Origin: Betaproteobacteria bacterium UBA5216
Lineage (GTDB): Bacteria > Pseudomonadota > Gammaproteobacteria > Burkholderiales > SG8-41
Assembly (NCBI GenBank): GCA_002412495.1
Contig: DHVE01000129.1
Location: forward strand, 65,904-129,903
Direction: 5' to 3'
Length of the DNA stretch: 64,000 nucleotides
Below, piece after piece: positions 56,911 through 64,000 of this stretch. The notes beneath the pieces were generated by a model. The model did no database searches, was not told the origin of the DNA, and was given only the letters and a program-made list of their open reading frames with translations. The translations under genes were made by a program, and so were the position numbers. Position 1 is the stretch's first letter. Every line of letters begins with the position of its first letter.

Positions 56911-58203
56911 TCAGAAATATAACCTTACCATCAGTTCCAGCCGCCGCCGGTTTTGCTTTTCGCCAAACTCTGTGTAGTTGCTGCCACTCAGGAAGAACGT
57001 CCTTAGTCGCAATTCAACATTGGTAATCCCGGTGTACAGCATTTCAGGTGCAACCGAAACGCTGCGGTCATTCAGGTTTGCAATCAGCGTCACCGAGGGC
57101 GTGAAGTACAGAATATCGAACGGCTCTTTCTGCGACGCCCGAAGATAAAAATAATTTCGACCGGCGTTGGGGCGACCGTACCCGGACTGGCTCAGATTTT
57201 GCGTGCGTTGCAACGGCGCCGTGACGCCGGTGGCGAGAAATTGCCGATAGGCGCTATCGGCCAATTGATAAAAGCCGCGCAACTCGCTATCGCCGTATCC
57301 ACCGCCATTGCGGTAATACTCCGCGATGAGGGTCGCTTCGCGTTCGGTCAAATACCGCACGCCCAGCAAGTAGCTGTGGGCGTTAGCGACGCTGGCCGTC
57401 ACATTACCGGCCGCATCGGTTACGCGCCGCTGCACGTCCTCGACGCGCGCCCACTCCCCATGCACTTCCAAATTGCTGGTCACATTCCGCGAGAAATCCA
57501 CGCCAACGCGCCGCGTGCGGCTGCCCTTGGACAAGAACATGAAATCGATATCGGTGTCGCGGTACAGCAGGTAGAGTTTCGCCGCGACATTATTGTGGCC
57601 GGGCTGGCCAAAATCGCCATTCAGGTGTGATCGCGCGGGCAGCAGCACCGGGGTGAACGCCACGGTTTGCAGCAGTCCGTCGAAATTTCGGATGAAGTCG
57701 GCGGAAAGCGCGGTAAAGCCCTCGCGCGCGAGTTCGGGGTCGTTGGGATCCTTCAGTCGCTCGACGAATCCCACCGGATTCCAAGCGTAACCCTTGCCCC
57801 ATTTAAGCGCGGTCTTGCCTGCGTCGAGCGTGAAACCCGGCTGCGGTTTATATGACGCATACAGTTCGTCAAAGCGACCCGTGCGCGCGCTATCGACCGT
57901 GTCGTGCTGAAACTCAACATGCGCGCGGGCGTTCAGCGTGAAGTCGCCCGAGCGCATTTTGCCGGAGGGTTTGAACAGGGCCGTGGTGCGCTCCAGATTT
58001 ACACGCGGCGCGAGATAGTTGTTCAACTGATACTGCGCGCCGCTGTTGTTCAGGCGGAAACGGTCATACCGAAACTCCACGTAACCATTTAATTCATAAG
58101 GTTTTTTCTGAAACTCCGTGGCATCGAACGAATAGGTCTCCGCGCCCCGCGCCGGCATCGCTGCGAGCAGCACCCAACAAACGAACCATAGCCGCCGCAT
58201 CAC
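56911..58203 (-). CDS. Outer-membrane beta-barrel protein, paralogue of the 15.3-kb barrel
   Basis: A 430-residue exported protein with a signal peptide (RLWFVCWVLLAAMPARGA). Amphipathic strands run throughout, and the C-terminal Phe (MVRLYF) is typical of BAM substrates. The block TLDAGKTALKWGKGYAWNPVGFVERLKDPNDP mirrors that of the 15.3-kb barrel. Its start overlaps the stop of the LolA-like gene (ATGA-type), so it is the last gene of an ABC/LolA-like operon. It may receive a lipid or lipoprotein cargo from the periplasmic LolA-like protein. Confidence 0.78.
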   Translation of the reverse strand: MMRRLWFVCWVLLAAMPARGAETYSFDATEFQKKPYELNGYVEFRYDRFRLNNSGAQYQLNNYLAPRVNLERTTALFKPSGKMRSGDFTLNARAHVEFQHDTVDSARTGRFDELYASYKPQPGFTLDAGKTALKWGKGYAWNPVGFVERLKDPNDPELAREGFTALSADFIRNFDGLLQTVAFTPVLLPARSHLNGDFGQPGHNNVAAKLYLLYRDTDIDFMFLSKGSRTRRVGVDFSRNVTSNLEVHGEWARVEDVQRRVTDAAGNVTASVANAHSYLLGVRYLTEREATLIAEYYRNGGGYGDSELRGFYQLADSAYRQFLATGVTAPLQRTQNLSQSGYGRPNAGRNYFYLRASQKEPFDILYFTPSVTLIANLNDRSVSVAPEMLYTGITNVELRLRTFFLSGSNYTEFGEKQNRRRLELMVRLYF

Positions 58204-58943
58204 TTGCGCAGGTCTTCCACCCGCGGCAGATAGTTGAGCGTAAACACCTCGTCCGGCAACTCGCGCTTCTTCAATTGCGAGTAGAGCATCACCGATTTGT
58301 ATCCTTTATACAGCGGGCTGTCAGTTTCGACTGTCGCAGGGCGGCGGATGCCGCCGCCAAAATCCTGAATGTCCTTGAAGTGCAGCGTCTTGATCAACAT
58401 GCCACTCGCCGCATAAGCCTCTATTTTCACGGGCAAAATCAGCTTGCGATCTACCCACATTTTGAGCCGGTCATAGGCGACCTCACCGGTGCGCGCCTTC
58501 AACGCCAGCACATGGGCGTCTTTTTCCTCGGTAACGCCCTCCGCGTTATATTCGGCGGTGTAATCGATGCGCAGAATATCCGCGTTGTTGAATACGCCGC
58601 CGATCACCGATTGCAGGCTGGTGATGCGCACCGGCTTGCCGACATTGGGGATATAGAGCCACATGTTATCGCCAAGCCGTAGCGTGGCGCGTCCCTTGTC
58701 GCTGGGGGGCGCGAGAAACAACGCGACAATCTTGTCGCGGCCCTTCTTCACCGAATAGAGCACGAATTCTTTCTTGGTGCCATCCGGTTCGATGTTAATC
58801 AGCTTGCGGAACATCTCGTACGACTCCGGCTCGAGATTGCGATCCACGCGTTTCAGAATTTCATTGCCATCGGCGGCGTGCGTCCATCCACCAATAAACA
58901 ACAGCACGGCGCATGCCAGCAAACGAGTGAGCATCGATTTCAT
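58200..58943 (-). CDS. LolA-like outer-membrane lipoprotein-sorting family protein
   Basis: A 247-residue periplasmic protein. It has a signal peptide (MLTRLLACAVLLFIGGWTHAA) and a LolA/LolB-type half-barrel (ILKRVDRNLEPESYEMFRKLINIEPDGTKKEFVLYSVKKGRDKIVALFLAPPSDKGRATLRLGDNMWLYIPNVGKPVRI). This is the "outer membrane lipoprotein-sorting" (LolA-like, PF17131-type) group rather than true LolA. Start at 58943 is preferred to 58964 because AGGGA precedes it. It lies between the FtsX-fold permease and the barrel gene. Confidence 0.85.
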   Translation of the reverse strand: MKSMLTRLLACAVLLFIGGWTHAADGNEILKRVDRNLEPESYEMFRKLINIEPDGTKKEFVLYSVKKGRDKIVALFLAPPSDKGRATLRLGDNMWLYIPNVGKPVRITSLQSVIGGVFNNADILRIDYTAEYNAEGVTEEKDAHVLALKARTGEVAYDRLKMWVDRKLILPVKIEAYAASGMLIKTLHFKDIQDFGGGIRRPATVETDSPLYKGYKSVMLYSQLKKRELPDEVFTLNYLPRVEDLRK

Positions 58944-58956
58944 GGCGGGTCCCTGG

Positions 58957-60204
58957 CTAAACATGACGCAGCGCGGTCATGGGATCCATGCGCGACGCCT
59001 TCAATGCCGGTTGCAAGCTGGCAAGTATCGCGACCACGATGACCATACCCGCAATGACTACCACGTCGCGCGCGGCGATTGCAGGCGCGAGCAGCAATCC
59101 CTGCTGTTGTCCGAACGCAAACGTGATCTTCCAGATATTGAGTGCGTAAATCGCGCCCAGACTCAACAGCACGCCCACCACCGTGCCCAGCACGCCGAGC
59201 ATCAGACCCTCCGCGAGAAACAAGGCAAGGATGCGCGAGGGCGGCGTGCCGATGGCGGAGATCGCGCCGATTTCGCGGATGCGCTCATACACCGCCATCA
59301 CCATCACATTCATCACCGCCACCAGCACAATGGATACCAGCATCACCTTGATGGCGAGTGTCAGCATGTCGATCATATTGGCGATGTTGGCGAACGGCGA
59401 AAGCCGTTGCCATGGATGCACTTCCAGCATCGGACGACCTTCCTTGTTGGTGAGGCCGCCCACGGATTCGGCAAGTCGCGCGCTGACCGCTTCAACTTTT
59501 TGTGCATCCTTTACGCGCACCACGAACTCGCTCACGTCGGGCTGCGCCATGCGCAGCAACTCGCGCGCGTCGTCGATGTGAATGTAACTGTCGCGGCCGC
59601 CGGGACCGGTGGCGCTTTCCAGCGAGCCGCGAATCACAAAGTTCTTCCCGTTGACAGAGCCGTCCTTGTTGGTGGCGATCAGCACCACCGTGTCGCCCGC
59701 CTGCACCTTGAGGCCGCGCGCCACCAGCACCGGCACCAGCATTTCGCCGCGTTTTAACAACGGTCCCTTGCGCTCGCCGTCGAGTTGACGTTCGGCGAGC
59801 AGCGGCGTTACCTTGACCTCGGTTTCCGGATCAATGCCGTTCACCCGCACACTGGTGGTCTCGGTGTAGTTGCTGAACATGGCACCGAACTTTACGCGCG
59901 GCGCCACCGCCTCGATCATCGGTTCCTCTTCCAGGGCTTTGGTAACCCGCGCCACCATCGCAGGCGGCATATTCATGTTGAGCGGCAGACTCTCGATGGA
60001 TGCCACATAACCCCGACGGTGTATCTGTGCATGGCCCAGCATCGAATCGGTGATTTGCCCTACCATCATCTGCTTGAACGAGCCGGTGATCGCCACGAAC
60101 AGCAGTACCGCCACTACACCGATCACAATCAGCATCGAGGTCAGCAGCGTGCGGCGCTGGTAGCGCAATAAATTGCGTGCCGCTATCTCCATGATTTTAT
60201 TCAT
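58957..60204 (-). CDS. FtsX-fold ABC permease (LolC/E- or MacB-like)
   Basis: A 415-residue permease. It has an N-terminal helix (TLLTSMLIVIGVVAVLLFVAI), a periplasmic domain (~50-270) and three C-terminal helices, including VMLVSIVLVAVMNVMVMAVYERIREIGAISAIGTPPSRILALFLAEGLMLG. It partners the ATPase upstream; its start overlaps the ATPase stop by 8 bp. The small family with a LolA-like neighbour suggests extraction of a lipid-modified molecule from the inner membrane. Confidence 0.88.
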   Translation of the reverse strand: MNKIMEIAARNLLRYQRRTLLTSMLIVIGVVAVLLFVAITGSFKQMMVGQITDSMLGHAQIHRRGYVASIESLPLNMNMPPAMVARVTKALEEEPMIEAVAPRVKFGAMFSNYTETTSVRVNGIDPETEVKVTPLLAERQLDGERKGPLLKRGEMLVPVLVARGLKVQAGDTVVLIATNKDGSVNGKNFVIRGSLESATGPGGRDSYIHIDDARELLRMAQPDVSEFVVRVKDAQKVEAVSARLAESVGGLTNKEGRPMLEVHPWQRLSPFANIANMIDMLTLAIKVMLVSIVLVAVMNVMVMAVYERIREIGAISAIGTPPSRILALFLAEGLMLGVLGTVVGVLLSLGAIYALNIWKITFAFGQQQGLLLAPAIAARDVVVIAGMVIVVAILASLQPALKASRMDPMTALRHV

Positions 60205-60886
60205 GATTTTTACTCGTCAGCAATCGTCCGTCTTCCAGCGTGAAGATCACTTCCGCCTCCCGCATGATCTTCGGGTCGTGCGTGGAAAAAATGAAGGTCG
60301 TGCCGAGTTCGCCGCGCATCTTTTTCATCAATTCGAGTATGCGGTAGGCGGTATCGTGATCCAGGTTGGCGGTCGGCTCGTCCGCCAGCACCAGCTTGGA
60401 ATCGGCCACCAGTGCGCGTGCCACCGCCACGCGCTGCTTCTGTCCGCCGGAAAGTTGATCCGGGCGCTTGTGCGCCTGCGCCTCCATGCCCACCGCTTGC
60501 AGCATGTTTGTCACGCGCTGGTGTCGTTTGGCGGGCGGCCAGTTCTGCACCATGATCAGCGGATACTCGATGTTCTCGTACGCCGTGAGCACCGGAATCA
60601 GATTGAAATCCTGAAATATGAAGCCGATATTCTTGCCGCGAAATTCGGCGGCGGCGCGCCGGTCGAGTTTCGCCACGTCGGTATCCAGCACCGTGAGTGC
60701 GCCGCCTGAGGGATGGTCAAGGCAGCCAATCATATTAAGCAGCGTGCTCTTGCCGCTGCCCGAAGGGCCGACAAACGCCACGAACGATCCCGCCTCGATG
60801 GCAAAATCCACGCCACGCACGGCGGGCACATCCACGTCGCCAGCGCGGTAGGTCTTGGTCAGATTCTTGGCGTGAACCAGCCTCAT
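60197..60886 (-). CDS. LolD/MacB-type ABC transporter ATPase
   Basis: A 229-residue ATPase with Walker A GPSGSGKS (40-47), signature LSGGQKQRVAVARAL and Walker B LVLADEPTANLDHDTA. It is the first gene of the four-gene ABC/LolA-like/barrel operon. A perfect FNR box lies 55 bp upstream of the start. Confidence 0.92.
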   Translation of the reverse strand: MRLVHAKNLTKTYRAGDVDVPAVRGVDFAIEAGSFVAFVGPSGSGKSTLLNMIGCLDHPSGGALTVLDTDVAKLDRRAAAEFRGKNIGFIFQDFNLIPVLTAYENIEYPLIMVQNWPPAKRHQRVTNMLQAVGMEAQAHKRPDQLSGGQKQRVAVARALVADSKLVLADEPTANLDHDTAYRILELMKKMRGELGTTFIFSTHDPKIMREAEVIFTLEDGRLLTSKNHE

Positions 60887-60940
60887 TAGGCTTTCCTCAT
60901 TACATTTTGTTTATGCTAGATAGAGGCTTCGCGACGAGGA

Positions 60941-60954
60941 TTGATCTAAATCAA
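60941..60954. promoter_or_regulatory. Perfect FNR/ANR-type box (TTGATCTAAATCAA)
   Basis: It lies 55 bp upstream of the LolD-like gene and is identical to the box at 27331. The divergent secreted-protein gene starts 217 bp away on the other side. Confidence 0.84.
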
Positions 60955-61051
60955 GCAAATGCGTGGTTTGAAAATCAATCACATGAATGCCTGTATGCCG
61001 AAACTATTCCTGACAAAAAAACACACCAGGCCTCTAAAACTCCGCCACGCA

Positions 61052-61065
61052 TTGACATTTATCAA
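61052..61065. promoter_or_regulatory. FNR-type box, one mismatch (TTGACATTTATCAA)
   Basis: It has a perfect right half-site and a TTGAC left half-site. It lies 106 bp upstream of the secreted repeat protein gene. Confidence 0.5.
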
Positions 61066-61170
61066 TGCGCACATGCAGAACACGAGTAGATTGTATGAGG
61101 TAAGCGCGGTTGCGTAGACATGTATGCAGAGCGCCCGCGACCACTCTTAATCAGTTTCCGAGGAGCATTT

Positions 61171-61593
61171 ATGACTGTTCGCAAATCAATGGCAGTGCTG
61201 GGAATCGCACTCAACTTGCCGTTGGCCGGCATGATTCTTGACACCAACGCACAAGCTCAAACTCGTGATCAAACGCAAGACCAGACCCGAGATCAGACTC
61301 GGGATCAAACTCAAGATCGCATCTACGGCAGTCAATTGATGACTGAGCGGGAAAGGAATGAATACCGCGACCGCATGCGTCTTACCAAGACTGAACAGGA
61401 ACGCGAAAAAATCCGTGCCGAACATCACGAGCGTATGACGGCGCGAGCACGCGAACGTGGCATCAACTTGCCGGATGATCCGCCGGCCCAAGCCGGCCAA
61501 GGGGGTGCCGCCGCCGGCCGCGGCACAGGTTCGGGCCCAAGCTTTGGCGCGGGTTCAGGTTCAATCAGCGTGGGAATACTGCGAATGCGGTAG
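61171..61593 (+). CDS. Secreted Arg/Gln/Asp-repeat protein with antisense-trxC-derived 3' end
   Basis: A 140-residue exported protein. It has a signal peptide (AVLGIALNLPLAGMILDTNAQA) and a tetrapeptide tandem of TRDQ/TQDQ units (~30-50). A charged helix follows (YGSQLMTERERNEYRDRMRLTKTEQEREKIRAEHHERMTARARERG), then a Gly/Ala tail. The last residues (SVGILRMR) are the antisense of trxC codons, and the two genes overlap by 169 bp. GAGGAG precedes the ATG. The protein family is known to me only as uncharacterised proteobacterial periplasmic proteins. Confidence 0.65.
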   Translation: MTVRKSMAVLGIALNLPLAGMILDTNAQAQTRDQTQDQTRDQTRDQTQDRIYGSQLMTERERNEYRDRMRLTKTEQEREKIRAEHHERMTARARERGINLPDDPPAQAGQGGAAAGRGTGSGPSFGAGSGSISVGILRMR

Positions 61594-61895
61594 CGCGCAC
61601 TGGCGGTCGGCGCATAGTCGCTTTCCACCTTGATAAAGCGGACATCGGGCACTTGGCTTGCCGCACTGGCGAACTGCGGCGCCATCGCCTTGCACGGCCC
61701 GCACCACTCAGCCCAAAAATCAACCAGCACCGGTAAATCCGTGCCGGCAATAAATTTTGGCAACGCCTCGTCGCTCAGATTGACCGGCTCGGCGGCCATC
61801 AGCGGCGTGGCGCAGCGGCCGCACACCGGCGCTTCACGCACGCGTGCTTCGGATACGCGGTTGGTGGCGCCGCACGAAGGGCATACGAGATGCAT
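61425..61895 (-). pseudogene. trxC: Thioredoxin 2 gene, 3'-truncated and replaced
   Basis: The N-terminal zinc ribbon (CPSCGATNRV and VCGRCATPL) and thioredoxin fold with WCGPC (64-68) are intact up to SIPTLI (residue 111). Normal TrxC continues with about 30 residues forming the last two strands and final helix. Here the frame runs instead into 45 residues (EPEPAPKLGPEPVPRPAAAPPWPAW...) encoded by the antisense strand of the neighbouring secreted-protein gene. The enzyme is therefore probably misfolded or altered. A deletion joining two convergent genes, or an assembly join, would explain this. Confidence 0.8.
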
Positions 61896-61907
61896 GATGG
61901 CGTGCGC

Positions 61908-62117
61908 TCATACGCCGGGGCGTGCGCCCAGCTTGCGCATGATGGATTCCAGCAGGCACCACTTCGTCAATGCGCTTTGCAGCAGATTGGCGCCGACGAA
62001 CGCGGTAAATGCCAGCCACCATTGGCTGACGAAAATCGGGCTGCCGGGTATGCCCAGCGCAAGCGACAGCAGAATAAAAGTACCCGCAAAAAGACGAACC
62101 AGTTGCCAGGATGTCAT
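61908..62117 (-). CDS. DUF2892 family membrane protein
   Basis: A 69-residue protein with two transmembrane helices (VRLFAGTFILLSLALGIP and WWLAFTAFVGANLLQSALTKWCLLESIMRKLG), matching the DUF2892/YgaP-type inner-membrane group. These are often placed beside thioredoxin or rhodanese genes. The start overlaps the RND gene stop (ATGA), and trxC starts 12 bp downstream of its stop. Function unknown. Confidence 0.82.
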   Translation of the reverse strand: MTSWQLVRLFAGTFILLSLALGIPGSPIFVSQWWLAFTAFVGANLLQSALTKWCLLESIMRKLGARPGV

Positions 62118-64000
62118 GATGTTGCTCCTTTTGGTGTTGGTGGTGGAAGTGGAACTACGGGGGAAACGGTGGCTACAACAGCGCCGAAGCGCTTACGATA
62201 GGCCATGAAGTACAGCAGTGGGATCACCACCAGCGTCAGCACGGTGGAAACAAGAATGCCGAAGATGAGCGAGATGGCGAGGCCGTTGAAGATCGGATCA
62301 TCGAGTATGAATAAAGCACCGAACATGGCGGCAAGACCAGTGAGCAGGATGGGCTGGGCCCGCGTGCTGGCCGAGCGCACCACGGCCTGCTTGAAATCCA
62401 CGCCCTCACGCACCTGCAAAGCGATGAAATCCACCAGCAGTATCGAGTTGCGCACGATGATGCCGGCCAGCGCGATCATGCCGATCATGCTGGTGGCGGT
62501 GTATTGCGCACCCAGCAGCGCATGGCTCGGCATCACGCCGATGATGGTCAGCGGAATCGGCGCCATGATGATCAGCGGCGTCAGATATGAGCCGAACTGC
62601 GCCACCACCAACAGATAAATCAGCACCAGCCCGACGGCATAGGCGGCCCCCATGTCCCGAAAGGTCTCATACGTGATCTGCCACTCGCCGTCCCACTTGA
62701 TGGCATAGTCGCGATACGGGTCGGCGGGCTGGCGGATGAAATACTCGCTGATCGTGCCGCCGCCCGGTGTCGTAATCGTGGCGAGCTTGCTACGCATGCC
62801 GAACATGCCGTAGAGCGGGCTATCCACCTCGCCTGCCATATCCGCCACCACGAAATTCACCGGCAACAAGTCCTTGTGATACACCGGCTGCTCACGCAGG
62901 GCGTCGCTGCGCGTCACCAGTTCGCGGATCGCCACCAGCTTCCCTTCGGCGCTGCGCACCGCCAGTTGCAGCAGGGCATCGATATCACCGTGCTTTTCCG
63001 CCGGCAGTCGCAATGTCGCCGCCGCCGGGTATTTGGCGCCGTCGTGCAGATAACTCGCGGCCTCGCCGCTCAAGCCCGCGCGCAGGGTGCTGACGATGGC
63101 TTGCTGTGACACGCCCAGCATCGCCGCCTTGCGCCGGTCCACCAGCAAAAGCGTCTTCGGCGTGTCGGCGATGCTGCTGTCGTCGGTGTCCACCACGCCG
63201 CTTTTCTTTTCGAAGATCGCGCGCAAGGCCTTGGCCACTAGGCGGCGGCCCTCTGCTTCAGGTCCGTAAACCTCCGCGACGATGGGCGCCAGCACCGGCG
63301 GGCCGGGCGGCACTTCCACCACTTTCACGTTGGCGCCGAAACGCCGGCCGATTCCCTGCAGCGCCGCGCGCTCGCGCATTGCGATGGCGTGGCTTTGCTC
63401 GCCGCGTAGATGCTTGTCGAGCAAATTCACTTGCAACTCGCCCACGGACCCGCCGCCGCGCAGATAGTACTGCCGCACCAGGCCGTTGAAATTGATCGGC
63501 GCCGCCGTACCCGCATACGCCTGATAGTCGGTGACTTCCGGTACGCTCGCCAGATGACGGCCGAGTTCATGCAGCACCGCCGCCGTTTGCTCCACGGGCG
63601 TGCCGGCGGGCATATCGACCACTACCTGAAACTCCGACTTGTTGTCGAAGGGCAGCATTTTCAACTGCACCCACCCCACCACCGGCAATAGCACCGATAG
63701 CGCGATCAACACCACCACGCCCAGACCCAGCCAGCGGCGGTTACGCGCGCCGCGCTGATCATCCAGCAGCGGACGAAAAATGCGCGCGAACAAGCGGCTA
63801 AGCTTCGACGGCGGCGCCGGGGATTGTGATGTGCGCGCTTCGGCATCGGCAGGCACGCGCCTCATCCACAGGCGCGACAGCCACGGCGTGACGGTAAACG
63901 CAATGGCCAGCGACAGCAACATGCCCATGCTGGCATTGATGGGGATCGGGCTCATATAGGGCCCCATCAGACCGGAGACGAAGGCCATCGGCAGCAGCGC
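62114..64000 (-). CDS. RND efflux transporter permease, C-terminal portion
   Basis: The frame is open at the window edge, so the N-terminus (about 400 residues) lies outside. About 628 residues are visible: ALLPMAFVSGLMGPYMSPIPINASMGMLLSLAIAFTVTPWLSRLW (transmembrane segments 5-6), a large periplasmic domain, then GAAYAVGLVLIYLLVVAQFGSYLTPLIIMAPIPLTIIGVMPSHALLGAQYTATSMIGMIALAGIIVRNSILLVDF (C-terminal helices). This matches AcrB/CzcA-type pumps. The substrate is unknown because the N-terminal transmembrane charge motifs are not in the window. Confidence 0.93.
   Translation of the reverse strand, partial: ALLPMAFVSGLMGPYMSPIPINASMGMLLSLAIAFTVTPWLSRLWMRRVPADAEARTSQSPAPPSKLSRLFARIFRPLLDDQRGARNRRWLGLGVVVLIALSVLLPVVGWVQLKMLPFDNKSEFQVVVDMPAGTPVEQTAAVLHELGRHLASVPEVTDYQAYAGTAAPINFNGLVRQYYLRGGGSVGELQVNLLDKHLRGEQSHAIAMRERAALQGIGRRFGANVKVVEVPPGPPVLAPIVAEVYGPEAEGRRLVAKALRAIFEKKSGVVDTDDSSIADTPKTLLLVDRRKAAMLGVSQQAIVSTLRAGLSGEAASYLHDGAKYPAAATLRLPAEKHGDIDALLQLAVRSAEGKLVAIRELVTRSDALREQPVYHKDLLPVNFVVADMAGEVDSPLYGMFGMRSKLATITTPGGGTISEYFIRQPADPYRDYAIKWDGEWQITYETFRDMGAAYAVGLVLIYLLVVAQFGSYLTPLIIMAPIPLTIIGVMPSHALLGAQYTATSMIGMIALAGIIVRNSILLVDFIALQVREGVDFKQAVVRSASTRAQPILLTGLAAMFGALFILDDPIFNGLAISLIFGILVSTVLTLVVIPLLYFMAYRKRFGAVVATVSPVVPLPPPTPKGATS

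Noticed and set aside
61261..61316. Possible CRISPR-like short repeat
   Set aside because: The repeats are 12-base codon repeats inside a secreted protein gene, with no spacers.

Overview
The window is about 64 kb of high-GC, gene-dense DNA with short intergenic gaps, good Shine-Dalgarno sites and many ATGA stop/start overlaps. The gene content suggests a facultatively anaerobic or microaerobic proteobacterium, most probably a betaproteobacterium: a cbb3 oxidase cluster, CbpA/CbpM, an FtsH paralogue, a B12-dependent ribonucleotide reductase, a formate/nitrite channel and a multi-subunit 2-oxoacid:ferredoxin oxidoreductase. The class-level assignment is inference. No rRNA, tRNA, insertion sequence, phage gene or CRISPR array was seen.

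The unifying signal is regulatory. Eight perfect FNR/ANR-type boxes (TTGAT-N4-ATCAA) lie at 2399, 26611, 27331, 41543, 45003, 46180, 55775 and 60941, and six one-mismatch sites accompany them. About 0.06 perfect matches would be expected by chance in 64 kb (64000/4^10). Nearly every cluster from 2 to 61 kb starts at such a box, so the window looks like an oxygen-responsive island.

Layout. 1-7.1 kb: MgtC tail, cbpA-cbpM, an unknown membrane protein, two genes of archaeal-type families (CarS-like and cyclic-2,3-diphosphoglycerate-synthetase-like), MarC and FtsH. 7.2-12.1 kb: a complete MacAB/NodT-type tripartite efflux operon. 12.2-19 kb: a FecR/DUF6600 secreted protein, a flavin reductase, a beta-barrel protein in operon with aspartate 4-decarboxylase, and a lipoprotein. 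19-26.6 kb (minus): Lon-like protease, universal stress protein, Glu/Leu/Phe/Val dehydrogenase and a three-gene 2-oxoacid:ferredoxin oxidoreductase. 26.6-31.3 kb: hemerythrin, FNT channel and nrdJ.

31.3-35.2 kb is an AT-richer, sparsely coding patch with a methyltransferase, a DUF1330 protein and a diheme cytochrome c; the last two are preceded by diverged copies of one ~150 bp leader. 35.2-44.9 kb (minus): ompW, ccoI, ccoS, ccoN, ccoO, ccoQ, ccoP, ccoG, fixH, a small membrane protein and a SafE/DsbD_2-type protein. 45-55.7 kb (plus): a GpsA paralogue, a three-gene ABC importer, an acyl-CoA synthetase, a two-gene E1 and E2 of a 2-oxoacid dehydrogenase without E3, and a free-standing acyl carrier protein. 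55.9-60.9 kb: an ABC-2-type ATPase without a visible permease, then a minus-strand operon of a LolD/MacB-type ATPase, an FtsX-fold permease, a LolA-like periplasmic protein and an outer-membrane barrel, which is the best candidate here for a poorly described envelope transport system. 61-64 kb: a repeat-containing secreted protein whose 3' end collides with a truncated trxC, then a DUF2892 protein and an RND pump that runs off the window.
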